DNA of 57,479 nucleotides from an uncultured Bacteroidales bacterium (GTDB lineage Bacteria > Bacteroidota > Bacteroidia > Bacteroidales > Bacteroidaceae). Location: assembly GCA_902798425.1 (NCBI GenBank), contig CADBWR010000016.1, forward strand, positions 1-57,479, in the 5' to 3' direction. The position numbers and the translations under genes were made by a program. Under the pieces are notes generated by a model, which was not told the origin of the DNA, searched no databases, and saw nothing but the letters and a program-made list of their open reading frames with translations. Positions 8,618 through 18,323 of this stretch are shown one piece after another (position 1 is the first letter of the stretch; each line of letters begins with the position of its first letter).

Positions 8618-11605
8618 ATGAATAGAAGATTCCTTGTCATCATATTCCTGGCACTATTCCTCCATCTCAGCGCTCTGGCTCAGCAAGTTACCGTTGCTGG
8701 ATTCGTCATTGACGACGAGAGTCGCAAGCCTATTGCTTTCGCCACCATATTGATGAAAGAGAATGGGTATTGGGCGGTTACTGACGACAATGGGGCATTC
8801 AGTATGAAGAACGTACCCATAGGCAAAGCCACACTAACCATCCAATGCTTAGGCTATGCAACCCGCCAATTCACACTCGACATCACCAAGGACATTCCTC
8901 GAATGCGTATCACACTGAAACAGGAGACGCTGAAACTCGATGAGGTCACCGTGACAGCCCAGCGTAAGCATAACGAGTCAACAACCAGCTATACCATTGA
9001 CCGCACAGCCCTGGACAACCAACAGATTATAAGCGTCAGCGATCTGTCAACACTACTGCCTGGCGGCAAGACCGTCAACTCCACACTGATGAACGATACG
9101 CGCATGGCGCTACGCAGCGGCACACAGGAAGGCGGCAATGCATCGTTTGGCACGGCTATCGAGGTTGACGGCATCCGTCTGGACAACAATGCCGCCGTGG
9201 GAGAGACAGCAGGTGCATCAACACGTAGCATCAGCAGTTCGAATATTGAGTCAGTGGAGATTGTCACAGGCATTCCTTCAGTAGAATATGGCGACATCTC
9301 CAATGGTGTCGTCAAGGTCAACACCCGCAAGGGTAAGTCGCCCTTCATCGTCGAGGGGAAAATCAATCAGCACACCCGGCAGATAGCTCTGAACAAGGGC
9401 TTCGACTTAGGGCGCAACAAGGGTGTCCTCAACGCCTCCATCGAGCATGCGCGCTCGTTCAGCGACATCGCCTCACCCTATACCGCCTACCAGCGCAATA
9501 TTCTCTCTCTGCACTACATGAACATTTTTATGCGCGAGACGACACCCCTGACGTTGAATCTTGGGGTGACAGGTAACATTGGCGGCTATCATACGGAGGC
9601 CGACCCAGACAACGAGCTCGACGACTATAGCAAGGTACGTGACAATAGTCTACGCGCCAACTTCGAACTGAACTGGCTGCTCAACAAGAAGTGGATTACC
9701 AACTTGTCGCTACGTGGTTCGTTCTCCACCTCAGACCGCAGTACAGAGAGTAGCACGCACGCCAGCAGCGCTACGACGCTGGCCTATATCCATGCCACGA
9801 ACGAAGGCTACTTCATAGCCACGCCCTACGACGCCAACCCTCAGGCACCCGTCATTCTGGGTCCTACAGGCTATTGGAACGTCAAGCAACATCAGGAGTC
9901 GAGGCCCATGAACTGGTCGCTACGTCTGAAGGGCGACTGGACACACCGCTTCGGCGGATTGATGAGTCGTATGATGGTGGGCGCTGAGTACACGGGCAGT
10001 CGCAACAATGGCCGCGGCACCTACTATGACGATATGCGCTATGCTCCCAGCTGGCGTGAGTTCCGCCACGACGAGCTTCCCACGCTGCACAACCTGGCGC
10101 TCTATGCGGAGGAGAAGGTGACGGTCAAGACGGGGCGCCATGCCCGCATGGAACTGACGGCAGGTCTGCGTAACGACATCACCATGATTAACGGCTCTGA
10201 CTATGGCACCGTCAACTCGCTGTCGCCACGCTTCAACGGCCGCTACGTCTTCTGGCAGAACCGCCGCCGACAGCTCATCTCCGACCTGGAACTGCATGTG
10301 GGATGGGGCAAGAGTGTCAAGCTGCCCTCCTTCCAGATTCTCTACCCCACGCCGTCCTACTACGATACGGAGGTGTTCCGTTCGCAGTCTACGGCCGACA
10401 ACACGACGGTCAGCGCCTGGTACTGCCGACCGTCAAAGGCGGTGTACAACCCCGACCTGCGCTGGCAGTATACCAATCAGACGGACATCGGCGTCATCTT
10501 TAATATAAAAGGTACCCGCGTGTCGCTGTCTGCCTTCCACCACCGCACGCACAACTCCTACATGGCCAGCACCGTCTATACACCGTTCAGCTACAACTAC
10601 ACGCCGGTGGCTGCACTGGAGACGGTGGCCATCCCCTCTGCCGACCGCCTCTACAGCATCGACCGCCAGGGTATCGTCACCGTCAGCGACGCTACGGGCA
10701 CCCTGCCTGCCCAGCGTCTCGACCAGGATGCCAGCGGCAACAGGCTCTACAATACGCGACGCTTCTACCAGACCAATACGCGCTATGTCAATGCCTCACC
10801 GCTGGACCGCTACGGACTGGAGTGGATCATCGACTTCAAGCAAATCAAGGCACTGAACACCACTGTGCGCTTCGATGGCAACTACTACTATTACAAAAGT
10901 GCTGATGAGACGCTCTTTGCCAGCATGAACAACAGCAACACCAAGATGACGGGAACGGGCGAGCCTTACCAGTATATCGGCTGGTATCGGGGCACCAACA
11001 GTGCGGGGGCTGCCATGACGTCGGTGTCTAACGGGGCGATATCGAAGGCGCTCAACCTCAACACCACCATCAGCACGCACATCCCCAAGATTCGACTCAT
11101 CGTATCGCTGCGCCTGGAGGCCTCGCTCTACAGCTACCGCAAAGCCCTCAGCGAACTGGATGGTGCCGTGCGCGGCATTGCCCTTGAGAGTCAGGCAGAC
11201 TATATGGGAACTCCTTTCAATAGTGACACAGAGAACAAGTTCATCGCCATCTATCCGGAGTACTACTCCACATGGGACAACCCCAGCGAGCGTATTCCCT
11301 TTGCTGAGAAGTTCCTGTGGGCTAAGGACAACGACGCCACACTGTACAACGACCTCTGCAACCTCGTGGTCAAGAGCAATACGCCCTACACGATGGATGC
11401 CAACCGTATCAGTGCCTACTACTCTGCCAACTTCAGCGTAACGAAGGAGATTGGCGACCATGTCAGTCTGTCGTTCTATGCCAACAACTTCTTCAACAAC
11501 ATGAAGACCGTACACTCGTCGCAGACCGGCTTGGAGACATCGCTCTTCTCCAGTGGCTACATCCCCAGCTACTATTACGGACTATCACTCAGACTCAAAC
11601 TATGA
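8618..11605 (+). CDS. TonB-dependent outer-membrane receptor with carboxypeptidase-like N-terminal domain
   Basis: A 995-residue outer-membrane transporter. The signal peptide (MNRRFLVIIFLALFLHL) is followed by a CarboxypepD_reg-like domain (about 23-105, VTVAGFVIDDESRKPIAFATILM), a plug domain (about 120-240, containing VEIVTGIPSVEYGDISNGVV) and a long beta-barrel ending in an aromatic-rich YYGLSLRLKL typical of the last strand. The open frame extends upstream to 8486, but the promoter at 8564-8595 and the signal peptide place the start at 8618. It is followed without gap by two genes recalled as its usual partners (DUF4876 and DUF6850), so the substrate is probably handled by all three; I see no SusD homologue. 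The substrate is unknown. Confidence 0.9.
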   Translation: MNRRFLVIIFLALFLHLSALAQQVTVAGFVIDDESRKPIAFATILMKENGYWAVTDDNGAFSMKNVPIGKATLTIQCLGYATRQFTLDITKDIPRMRITLKQETLKLDEVTVTAQRKHNESTTSYTIDRTALDNQQIISVSDLSTLLPGGKTVNSTLMNDTRMALRSGTQEGGNASFGTAIEVDGIRLDNNAAVGETAGASTRSISSSNIESVEIVTGIPSVEYGDISNGVVKVNTRKGKSPFIVEGKINQHTRQIALNKGFDLGRNKGVLNASIEHARSFSDIASPYTAYQRNILSLHYMNIFMRETTPLTLNLGVTGNIGGYHTEADPDNELDDYSKVRDNSLRANFELNWLLNKKWITNLSLRGSFSTSDRSTESSTHASSATTLAYIHATNEGYFIATPYDANPQAPVILGPTGYWNVKQHQESRPMNWSLRLKGDWTHRFGGLMSRMMVGAEYTGSRNNGRGTYYDDMRYAPSWREFRHDELPTLHNLALYAEEKVTVKTGRHARMELTAGLRNDITMINGSDYGTVNSLSPRFNGRYVFWQNRRRQLISDLELHVGWGKSVKLPSFQILYPTPSYYDTEVFRSQSTADNTTVSAWYCRPSKAVYNPDLRWQYTNQTDIGVIFNIKGTRVSLSAFHHRTHNSYMASTVYTPFSYNYTPVAALETVAIPSADRLYSIDRQGIVTVSDATGTLPAQRLDQDASGNRLYNTRRFYQTNTRYVNASPLDRYGLEWIIDFKQIKALNTTVRFDGNYYYYKSADETLFASMNNSNTKMTGTGEPYQYIGWYRGTNSAGAAMTSVSNGAISKALNLNTTISTHIPKIRLIVSLRLEASLYSYRKALSELDGAVRGIALESQADYMGTPFNSDTENKFIAIYPEYYSTWDNPSERIPFAEKFLWAKDNDATLYNDLCNLVVKSNTPYTMDANRISAYYSANFSVTKEIGDHVSLSFYANNFFNNMKTVHSSQTGLETSLFSSGYIPSYYYGLSLRLKL

Positions 11606-12924
11606 AGAAATACAGCATTTGGCTTATAGCTCTTGGCATTTGGCTATTTATATCCTGTTCAGAGCAGGCTGCGCCCTCCGTGACGACGGGTACGGTAACC
11701 ATCACGCTGACAGGCCTCAACGACGACCTCTCCGGACTGGGCGTCCAACTGCGCAACATCAGCACAGGCAGCACCTTCGTCGAACAGACAGACCAACAGG
11801 GCACGGCAACGTTCAGCGTGGTACCGGGTCTCTATGAGGCGTCTACCTCGCAGTCGCGCGCCACAACAGGCAACGAATACTATAGCTACAATGGTGCATC
11901 AGGACAGATTACCGTCCAGAGCAACCAACAGACGCTTGTTGCCATCACCATGAAACGTGCCGTCATCAGTCGGCTGGTCATCAAGGAACTCTACTGTGGC
12001 GGCTGCATGGCTGACGATGGTGTGACCTCGTTCCAGTACGACAAGTGCGTCATCCTCTATAACAACAGCGCAGAGCCTGCCTCCTACGACAACCTCTGCT
12101 TCGGCATGGGGGCACCGGCCAATGCACAGGCCACCAACAACAACTACACGGCCGACGGCCACCTCACCTACGAGGGCGAGGGCTTCACACCGGTGTGGAA
12201 CGGCATCTGGTATTTCCCCAGCACGCTGACCATCGCACCCTATTCGCAGGTGGTGGTCAACATCCACGGCGCCATCGACAACACGCTGACTATCAGCCAG
12301 TCGGTCAACTACGCCAATCCGGACTACTACTGCATGTTCGATCCGGAGAGCGGCTACAACAACCAGCGCTACTGTCCCACGCCCTCGGAGGTCATCCCCA
12401 CCTCCCACTATCTCCGGGCGGTCGTCTTCGGACAGGGCAACGCGTGGCCCCTCAGCAATTCGGCACCGTCCATCGTGCTCTTCCAGACCAAGGACACCGC
12501 GCCTGCCGCCTTTGCCCAGAACACGTCCAACTACTGGTACGACGGTGGCGGGGCTAATTCCATCAAGCGCTGTGTCAAGGTGCCTAACGAGTGGGTCATC
12601 GATGCCATCGAGGTCTTCTCCAGCGACTATGCCACACAGTGTGTCAAGCGCCTCACGGCAGACATCGATGCCGGTTATGTCTGGATGACCAACAAGAAGG
12701 GGCACTCCATCTACCGTAATGTCGACCAGCAGGCCACTGAGGCACTGCAGGAGAACGACGGCCGTTTGGTCTACAGCTACGCCTTAGGGGTTGACGGCAG
12801 CACCGACCCCAGCGGCATTGATGCCGAGGCCAGCATCCGCAACGGCGCCCACATCATCTATCAGAACACCAACAACGCCACCAACGATTTCCACCAACGT
12901 CAGCTATGCTCACTAAAAAAATAA
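11602..12924 (+). CDS. DUF4876-like surface lipoprotein
   Basis: A 440-residue lipoprotein with signal peptide MKKYSIWLIALGIWLFISC and lipobox Cys at about residue 19. Residues 28-110 look like an Ig/transthyretin-like beta domain (TVTITLTGLNDDLSGLGVQLRN). From about 125 a second domain begins with RLVIKELYCGGC, containing many Asn/Tyr-rich loops, which I recall as the DUF4876 pattern of Bacteroidota. It starts at an ATGA overlap with the TonB receptor stop and ends with a 19-bp overlap with the DUF6850-like gene, so the three are translationally coupled. By analogy with SusD-like lipoproteins it may be the ligand-binding partner of the receptor; that is inference. Confidence 0.75.
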   Translation: MKKYSIWLIALGIWLFISCSEQAAPSVTTGTVTITLTGLNDDLSGLGVQLRNISTGSTFVEQTDQQGTATFSVVPGLYEASTSQSRATTGNEYYSYNGASGQITVQSNQQTLVAITMKRAVISRLVIKELYCGGCMADDGVTSFQYDKCVILYNNSAEPASYDNLCFGMGAPANAQATNNNYTADGHLTYEGEGFTPVWNGIWYFPSTLTIAPYSQVVVNIHGAIDNTLTISQSVNYANPDYYCMFDPESGYNNQRYCPTPSEVIPTSHYLRAVVFGQGNAWPLSNSAPSIVLFQTKDTAPAAFAQNTSNYWYDGGGANSIKRCVKVPNEWVIDAIEVFSSDYATQCVKRLTADIDAGYVWMTNKKGHSIYRNVDQQATEALQENDGRLVYSYALGVDGSTDPSGIDAEASIRNGAHIIYQNTNNATNDFHQRQLCSLKK

Positions 12925-14549
12925 CCGCCCGCCTGTTCGGCAGCGCCTTCCTTTTCAGTATGTTGCTGTGCCGCAGCAACACACTAAACGCCCAAGACTC
13001 CCTGCTCTTGCGCGACTACCGCTATGTCCAGCAGTCTTCGCCCTGGTTTACCCAGCGCAACGCTGCCGCGCTGGCGCTCTACAACAGTCGCAACATTGCA
13101 GAGGCCGACCTCTCGCTCAGCCATGCCAGCGGCTCGCTGACAGGCTTCAGCGGCTCGCCCTCGCTGACTACCCTACAGGTAGCTATCGAGTCGTTCTATC
13201 GCATCAGCCCACGAGCAGTGGTCTTTGGCAGCATCGGCTACAACAACCTGTCGGGCGACGACATGACGGGCTCTGTCTTCCTGCAGGACCGCCTGCCCTT
13301 CGACATCCTGGAAGACTCGCTGACCAACAAGGGGCACAAACATTGCGACAGCTACCACCTGACCGGCGGCTTCAGCTACAGCCTCTCCCCAGCATTAGCC
13401 CTTGGACTCAAGGCAGACTACACCGCAGCCAACTACGCCAAATACAAGGACCTGCGCCACAAGAACAAGTTGATGAACCTCGACGTCACTGTCGGCCTTA
13501 TGTCAACTCTCAACTGCCACCTGTCAACTATCAATTTAGGCCTCGACTACACCTATCATCGTCGTACAGAGAGCCTGGATTTTGCCACCTATGGCAAGAA
13601 CGATAAAGTCTATAAGTCGCTCATCGACTATGGTGCCATGATGGGCATTATAGAGCAGTTTGGCAACGAGGGCTATACAGACAAGACCAACGAGATGCCT
13701 CTCTTCGAGGACGGACATAGTGGAGGTCTGCAGGTTTCTTTCAGTCGTGGTGCCTTTACCATATTCAACGCCCTCACCTTCAGCCACCATACAGGTTACT
13801 ATGGCCGCAAGTCGCAGTACACGATTACCTATACCGACCACGACCGCGACATCTTTACAGAGCATGTGAGACTCAGCTATGATATCAGCACCTCACGCTA
13901 TGGCCTCGACATCCGCTACCAGAACGAGAAGGTGAAGAACCGCAACAATACCTACCGAGGACTCGTCAACGAGAACGGTGCCACCCACTACGAATACTAT
14001 GATGCCGTAGAGTCGGGCGACAAGGGTTGGCGTAATCTGGATATCGACTATACCATGCACCTCGGCGTCCGCCACGAGTTGCCCACATGGACCATCACGG
14101 CAGGCTACCACTGGCAGCAGCGCGACATTACGGCCTACCTCTATCCCTACTATCGCCAGCAACAACTCAGAACCAACGAGTGGACAGCGTCGATAGTCCG
14201 CAATGTCATACTGCGCAAGGGGGTGTGGAACATCTCCCTTCATGGCGGTTATCAGAAAGGGACGGGCGACGTCTACCGCGATGGCACATTCGTCACGCCC
14301 AGCGACAAACAGCCTCAGCCAGCCACGATGTCGGCTTTCCTCTATCAGGACTACCAGTATCTGACAGCTCCTCAATACCACATTGGTGCACAACTGAAGT
14401 ACACCTTCCTCTTTCCAGGCACCCGTCTCTGCACCCACGTTCGTGCGGCTTTCGACTACCGTCATGCAACTATAAATGACGAGACGCCATCGGGCTTACA
14501 CAACCCCAGCCGTACCACGTTCCTCATCGCTGCTGGGCATACATTCTGA
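12906..14549 (+). CDS. DUF6850-like outer-membrane beta-barrel protein
   Basis: A 547-residue protein with a signal peptide (cleavage near LNAQ). The rest is made of alternating aromatic beta-strand-like segments and ends in TTFLIAAGHTF, a typical C-terminal barrel strand with terminal Phe. The family call (DUF6850) rests on memory of this neighbourhood: TonB receptor, DUF4876 and DUF6850. Residues about 200-215 (LMSTLNCHLSTINLGL) are encoded by a repetitive stretch (13500-13543) of the same degenerate type as others in this window. The last gene of the operon, it is followed by a hairpin terminator at 14570. Confidence 0.75.
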   Translation: MLTKKITARLFGSAFLFSMLLCRSNTLNAQDSLLLRDYRYVQQSSPWFTQRNAAALALYNSRNIAEADLSLSHASGSLTGFSGSPSLTTLQVAIESFYRISPRAVVFGSIGYNNLSGDDMTGSVFLQDRLPFDILEDSLTNKGHKHCDSYHLTGGFSYSLSPALALGLKADYTAANYAKYKDLRHKNKLMNLDVTVGLMSTLNCHLSTINLGLDYTYHRRTESLDFATYGKNDKVYKSLIDYGAMMGIIEQFGNEGYTDKTNEMPLFEDGHSGGLQVSFSRGAFTIFNALTFSHHTGYYGRKSQYTITYTDHDRDIFTEHVRLSYDISTSRYGLDIRYQNEKVKNRNNTYRGLVNENGATHYEYYDAVESGDKGWRNLDIDYTMHLGVRHELPTWTITAGYHWQQRDITAYLYPYYRQQQLRTNEWTASIVRNVILRKGVWNISLHGGYQKGTGDVYRDGTFVTPSDKQPQPATMSAFLYQDYQYLTAPQYHIGAQLKYTFLFPGTRLCTHVRAAFDYRHATINDETPSGLHNPSRTTFLIAAGHTF

Positions 14550-14569
14550 CCTGCTACGCACACAAAAAA

Positions 14570-14602
14570 GAGAGCCACCCTCGCTATGGAGAGTGGCTCT
14601 TC
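14570..14602. terminator. Hairpin terminator between convergent genes
   Basis: AGAGCCAC (14571-14578) pairs with GTGGCTCT (14593-14600), with an A-rich left flank and a T-rich right flank. It can end the DUF6850 operon on the plus strand and the LamG-like gene on the minus strand. Confidence 0.75.
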
Positions 14603-14627
14603 TATTTTGTATTGTTGTGTGTTTTCC

Positions 14628-16574
14628 TTACTTTATTACGACCTTCTTGCCATTCACAATATTCAGACCCTTCTGCAAACCATTCAGGCGAATACCCTGC
14701 AGGTTGTATATCGAATTCGTAACTGTGAATTGTGAATTGTGAATGGTCTCGATGCCAGAAGCCTCTTCCACCATACTGATGGGCAATAACTGGTTCTTGG
14801 TTGCTGACGAAGCAGTAAGAATGGCCACAATTGTTACGTTATTCATCTCAGCATCGGCAGTAAAATCAACCTTATGCAATTGCTGGTTGGCAGTCTCTGT
14901 ACCATTGGCAACATCGATGCTGGCTTCACCCTGTGTCAGCACGCCTTTGTTGGCAGCAGTAGCCTTGAACGTAGCCCCCTTAATCTTTACTACCTTGTTC
15001 AAGTTGGCAGCAACGTTCACCTCGGCAAGTGTACCTTCAATTATTGTAGGTTCACCAATCGGAGTCTGTGTGAATTCGCTCTCAGGAGTATCCTCAGTCT
15101 CCTTCATCTGTGGGTTACCACTGGCTGTACGCTTCACAACATAGAAGAAACCATTGACCTTATTGTTTACCTGCAGATATTTCTTAATCAGCGAAATATA
15201 CTGAATCCAGCAGCCTGCAGAAGCATCCTGTATCCACATGGTGCTCTCGCCATCAGCAGAAATACCAGTCAGTTCAGCATCGTTCAGCATTACCTTAGCA
15301 TAGATGCCGTTCTCCAACGCATTGAAAGCAGCGATATTCTCACATTCTACATAGTTGATAGGAGCCAAAGCGACAGTAGCATCGCCCTTAGCAGCCAGTG
15401 TTACAATTGCATTGGCCAAATAGGGAGTAGCCTTATTCAAGAAGCGCACGCCCTCAGCATCGCCAGTCCAAATCATACCATCAATAGCTCCACTGGTAGC
15501 ATCGAAGTCGATAGAACTATTGCCTGCAGCAGTAAACGTTATCTTCTGAATAGCATAACCCTCAGGAGCGCGGAACGTCATGGTGGCATACTCCTTATAC
15601 ATGGTCATGCATGCTCCACGGTTGGCATCTGTATAGAAACGTGTAGGAGCAGAACCAGAAACCAACTGCAACTCTACATTATCAACTACATAGTCCTCAT
15701 TATAAATATAGCCAGCAGGATCGGTAATCTTTGTGCCTAAGGCATGCAGACTCTCGTTCGTAAAGTCGAACGTTGCATCGGCAGGAACAGCCAACTTATC
15801 AGCTATCACCGCCTTAATCTGCTCTGCAGTCAGCGCCTTGTCGTAAACGGCAAAGTCGTCGAAAGCGTAGGCTGGGTCTAAATCGTTCCAGTCCCAAGCC
15901 TGATTGCCACCAAGACAGATGTACTTCAGGTCGGCACCATTCGAGAAGAGACCTGCAACAACATTTCCATCGCCTTCTCCACTGACAGTCCATGAGTTCA
16001 GAACTTCTCCATCGACATAAACAACAGCCTTTGTAGCAGTCAGCGTTGCCGTATAGTAGTGCCAAGCCTTATCGTCCAGCCAAAAAGTGCCCTCATAATT
16101 TTCTGCCTTGTCATTCTGCGCTGCAGTAAAATTACACCAACCTGCACAGTTGACCTGCAAGAGGCCACGCGACTGGCAGACGAACATAGGCCATGTATTG
16201 GCATTATTTGCAGGAGCAGCACCATAAGCTGTAAATATTGGGGTGAACCAATAATCTGCAGCATTTTTTACGTTTACCCAGAAACCAATGGTCATCTCTT
16301 TGGTTTCAGTGGAGTGCGACAACACATCAGCAGGGAGTTGCAGATAGTTGGTACGAATTGCTTTCGTCAGCGTAGGGTCGTTGTGGAACACCTTGCCGAA
16401 GCGTGCATCAGCATCGTCCTCGAAGATGCCGTTACCAACAACTGTCAGTCCGTCGGTTGACGAGAAGTCGTTGAAATACACGGGTGTAGGCTGTTCATCT
16501 GCCCACACATTACCAACACCTACAGCCAGCAATGCAGCTGCAAGCATCGTTTTAAGAGTAGATAATTTCTTCAT
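14628..16574 (-). CDS. Secreted LamG-like protein with C-terminal sorting-like tail
   Basis: A 648-residue secreted protein (signal peptide ending near VWA-DEQ). Residues about 30-255 have the layout of a LamG/concanavalin-like jelly-roll domain: YFNDFSSTDGL, MTIGFWVNVKNAADYW, WHYYTATLTATKAVVYVDGE and FDDFAVYDKALTAEQIKAV. Two further beta-rich segments follow, one with WIQDASAGCWIQY and one with EGTLAEVNVAANL. The C-terminus IYNLQGIRLNGLQKGLNIV plus GKKVVIK is the tail seen on many Prevotella exported proteins and is probably a sorting or anchoring signal. Just before it, residues HNSQFTVTNS are encoded by a short tandem repeat. A carbohydrate-binding role is plausible but not shown. Confidence 0.75.
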   Translation of the reverse strand: MKKLSTLKTMLAAALLAVGVGNVWADEQPTPVYFNDFSSTDGLTVVGNGIFEDDADARFGKVFHNDPTLTKAIRTNYLQLPADVLSHSTETKEMTIGFWVNVKNAADYWFTPIFTAYGAAPANNANTWPMFVCQSRGLLQVNCAGWCNFTAAQNDKAENYEGTFWLDDKAWHYYTATLTATKAVVYVDGEVLNSWTVSGEGDGNVVAGLFSNGADLKYICLGGNQAWDWNDLDPAYAFDDFAVYDKALTAEQIKAVIADKLAVPADATFDFTNESLHALGTKITDPAGYIYNEDYVVDNVELQLVSGSAPTRFYTDANRGACMTMYKEYATMTFRAPEGYAIQKITFTAAGNSSIDFDATSGAIDGMIWTGDAEGVRFLNKATPYLANAIVTLAAKGDATVALAPINYVECENIAAFNALENGIYAKVMLNDAELTGISADGESTMWIQDASAGCWIQYISLIKKYLQVNNKVNGFFYVVKRTASGNPQMKETEDTPESEFTQTPIGEPTIIEGTLAEVNVAANLNKVVKIKGATFKATAANKGVLTQGEASIDVANGTETANQQLHKVDFTADAEMNNVTIVAILTASSATKNQLLPISMVEEASGIETIHNSQFTVTNSIYNLQGIRLNGLQKGLNIVNGKKVVIK

Positions 16575-16635
16575 AAGCTTATTTTATATATTAATAATGT
16601 GTACTTTATTAGCGCATAGCACAACTAACACGCTG

Positions 16636-16667
16636 CAAAAGTACACATTTTTTCAATACCCTACAAT
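16636..16667 (-). promoter_or_regulatory. Promoter of the LamG-like gene
   Basis: On the minus strand ATTG (16667-16664), 20 bp, then TACTTTTG (16643-16636). The start codon is about 60 nt downstream. The -33 box differs from TTTG by one base. Confidence 0.65.
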
Positions 16668-16692
16668 CGCTAAAAGTAGGTATTTTGGGCGA

Positions 16693-17706
16693 TTACTTTA
16701 CGTTGCCGACCTTAATCAGGTACTCACCGATTTGTACGGCATTGAGGGCAGCACCCTTGCGAATCTGGTCGCCACTGAGCCAGAAGGTCAGGCCGTTCTC
16801 GTCAGAGAGGTCTTTGCGCACGCGACCAACGAAGACGTCGTCCTTGCCGGCAGTCTCCAGCGGCATGGGGTACACGAGGTTAGCGGGGTCGTCGACCAAC
16901 GTACAGCCAGGAGCTGCAGCGATAGCCTTCTGTGCCTCTTCGACGCTGATGGGGCGCTCGGTCTCTATCCACACGCTCTCTGAGTGTGAGCGCAACGAAC
17001 TGACACGCACGCACATAGCCGAGCACTTGGCATCGGTGTGCATAATCTTCTGCGTCTCGTTATACATCTTCATCTCCTCCTTGGTATAGCCGTTGGGCTG
17101 GAAGACGTCAATCTGGGGAATCACATTGTAGGCCAGCTGATGAGGGAACTTCTTGATGGTCTTCACCTCGCCCTCTTCTACCATCTCCTTGTACTGCTGC
17201 TGCAGCTCGGCCATAGCAGCGGCACCAGCACCTGATGCACTCTGATAAGAAGAGACGTGGATGCGCTTGATGTGCGAGATGTTCTCCAGTGGCTGCAGCA
17301 CGACAACCATCATGATGGTGGTACAGTTGGGGTTGGCGATGATGCCACGAGGACGGTTCAGTGCATCAGCGGCATTGCACTCGGGCACTACCAAGGGGAC
17401 ATCGTCGTCCATGCGGAAAGCGCTGGAGTTGTCAATCATCACAGCACCATACTTAGTGATGGTCTCTGCGAACTCCTTCGACGTGCCGGCACCTGCAGAG
17501 GTGAAGGCGATGTCAATATCCTTGAAGTCATCGTTATGCTGAAGCAGTTTAACGGTCAGTTCCTTACCACGGAAAGTGTACTTCGTTCCGGCAGAACGCT
17601 CAGAACCAAACAACACCAATTCATCCATTGGGAAATTTCTCTCGTCAAGGAGGCGCAGGAATTCCTGGCCTACGGCGCCTGAGGCACCCACAATTGCTAC
17701 TTTCAT
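16693..17706 (-). CDS. asd: Aspartate-semialdehyde dehydrogenase
   Basis: Reduces aspartyl phosphate to aspartate semialdehyde with NADPH, the branch-point step to lysine/diaminopimelate, threonine and methionine; cytoplasmic. At 337 residues it has family length. It carries the NADP-binding [14 protein letters not shown] (7-20), the catalytic cysteine in ANPNCTT (Cys128) and the segment [21 protein letters not shown] box lies about 140 bp upstream, and a palindromic repeat unit (from 17718) sits between that box and the start codon, so the mRNA leader probably carries the repeat. No other amino-acid gene is adjacent. Confidence 0.93.
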   Translation of the reverse strand: MKVAIVGASGAVGQEFLRLLDERNFPMDELVLFGSERSAGTKYTFRGKELTVKLLQHNDDFKDIDIAFTSAGAGTSKEFAETITKYGAVMIDNSSAFRMDDDVPLVVPECNAADALNRPRGIIANPNCTTIMMVVVLQPLENISHIKRIHVSSYQSASGAGAAAMAELQQQYKEMVEEGEVKTIKKFPHQLAYNVIPQIDVFQPNGYTKEEMKMYNETQKIMHTDAKCSAMCVRVSSLRSHSESVWIETERPISVEEAQKAIAAAPGCTLVDDPANLVYPMPLETAGKDDVFVGRVRKDLSDENGLTFWLSGDQIRKGAALNAVQIGEYLIKVGNVK

Positions 17707-17717
17707 AAGTCTTATTT

Positions 17718-17840
17718 GGCCCCCTAAGTTAGGGGGCTGGGGGTCTGAACAAGCGGAACCAGACCATTGTTTATTGTTATCCAGGAGAACTGCGCTTGTT
17801 CAGCCTCCCCCAAATTATCACTTTAATGATAAATTTGGCT
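17718..17840. repeat. Palindromic repeat, composite copy 1 (left of DUF559)
   Basis: The core CCCCCTAAGTTAGGGGG (17720-17736) is followed by GGGGGTCTGAACAAGCG. After a spacer containing CAGACCATT comes an inverted partner CGCTTGTTCAG that ends in a different palindrome (CAAATTATCA and TGATAAATTTG around CTTTAA, to about 17838). The spacer motif AGCG-AA-CAGACCATT also occurs in the composite at 28000-28105, so both belong to one family. Confidence 0.85.
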
Positions 17841-17841
17841 G

Positions 17842-17849
17842 CAAAGATA
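17842..17849 (-). promoter_or_regulatory. Possible -7 box for asd
   Basis: TATCTTTG on the minus strand matches the -7 consensus. I find no convincing TTTG 19-21 bp upstream. The repeat copy lies between this box and asd. Confidence 0.4.
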
Positions 17850-17891
17850 CAAAAAAAATAGAAAAACGGCATCTTTTTGAAAGAAAAATTG

Positions 17892-17899
17892 TACTTTTG
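17892..17899 (+). promoter_or_regulatory. Possible -7 box for the DUF559 gene
   Basis: TACTTTTG on the plus strand is 20 bp before the ATG at 17919. No clear TTTG is present at the right distance, so promoter strength is uncertain. Confidence 0.45.
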
Positions 17900-17918
17900 C
17901 AAACAATAACAAATAAAT

Positions 17919-18323
17919 ATGCATTATTCCAATCATCCTGTTACAAAAGAATATCGACAGATACTCCGGCGGACAACGACTCCTACAGAAAATATGCTGT
18001 GGAGGAGATTGAAAGGTAAGCAGCTCGATGGATTACGTTTCAGGCAACAACATGGATATGGTCCATATGTACTGGATTTCTATTGTCCTTCGCTAAGGCT
18101 GTGTATTGAGTTGGATGGAAATATTCATGATGAAGAACAAGTCAGGCTCAAAGATGAAGAGCGGACAGAATTCCTTTGCGAACAGCGAATTCACGTTTTA
18201 AGATTTAGAAACAAAGACGTGGAAACTGACGTGGATGGAGTCCTGAATAGAGTTAGAGAGTATATAAATAAATGTATCACCCAGGGGACGGCGGTCGTTC
18301 AGACCCCCACCCCCCTAACTTAG
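17919..18323 (+). CDS. DUF559 (Vsr-like) endonuclease-domain protein, bracketed by repeats
   Basis: A 134-residue protein of the DUF559 type, a PD-(D/E)XK fold related to the very-short-patch repair nuclease Vsr. Visible family features are TENMLWRRLKGKQLDGLRFRQQ (about 21-42), VLDFYCPSLRLCIELDG (about 50-66, with Asp and Glu as candidate metal ligands) and RIHVLRFRNKDV (about 88-99). The last residues VVQTPTPLT and the TAG stop are encoded by a palindromic repeat copy (18297-18329), and an inverted copy lies upstream at 17718. The gene thus sits in a 608-bp unit with inverted repeat ends. The role is unknown; a part in spreading or maintaining the repeat is a hypothesis. Confidence 0.8.
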   Translation: MHYSNHPVTKEYRQILRRTTTPTENMLWRRLKGKQLDGLRFRQQHGYGPYVLDFYCPSLRLCIELDGNIHDEEQVRLKDEERTEFLCEQRIHVLRFRNKDVETDVDGVLNRVREYINKCITQGTAVVQTPTPLT

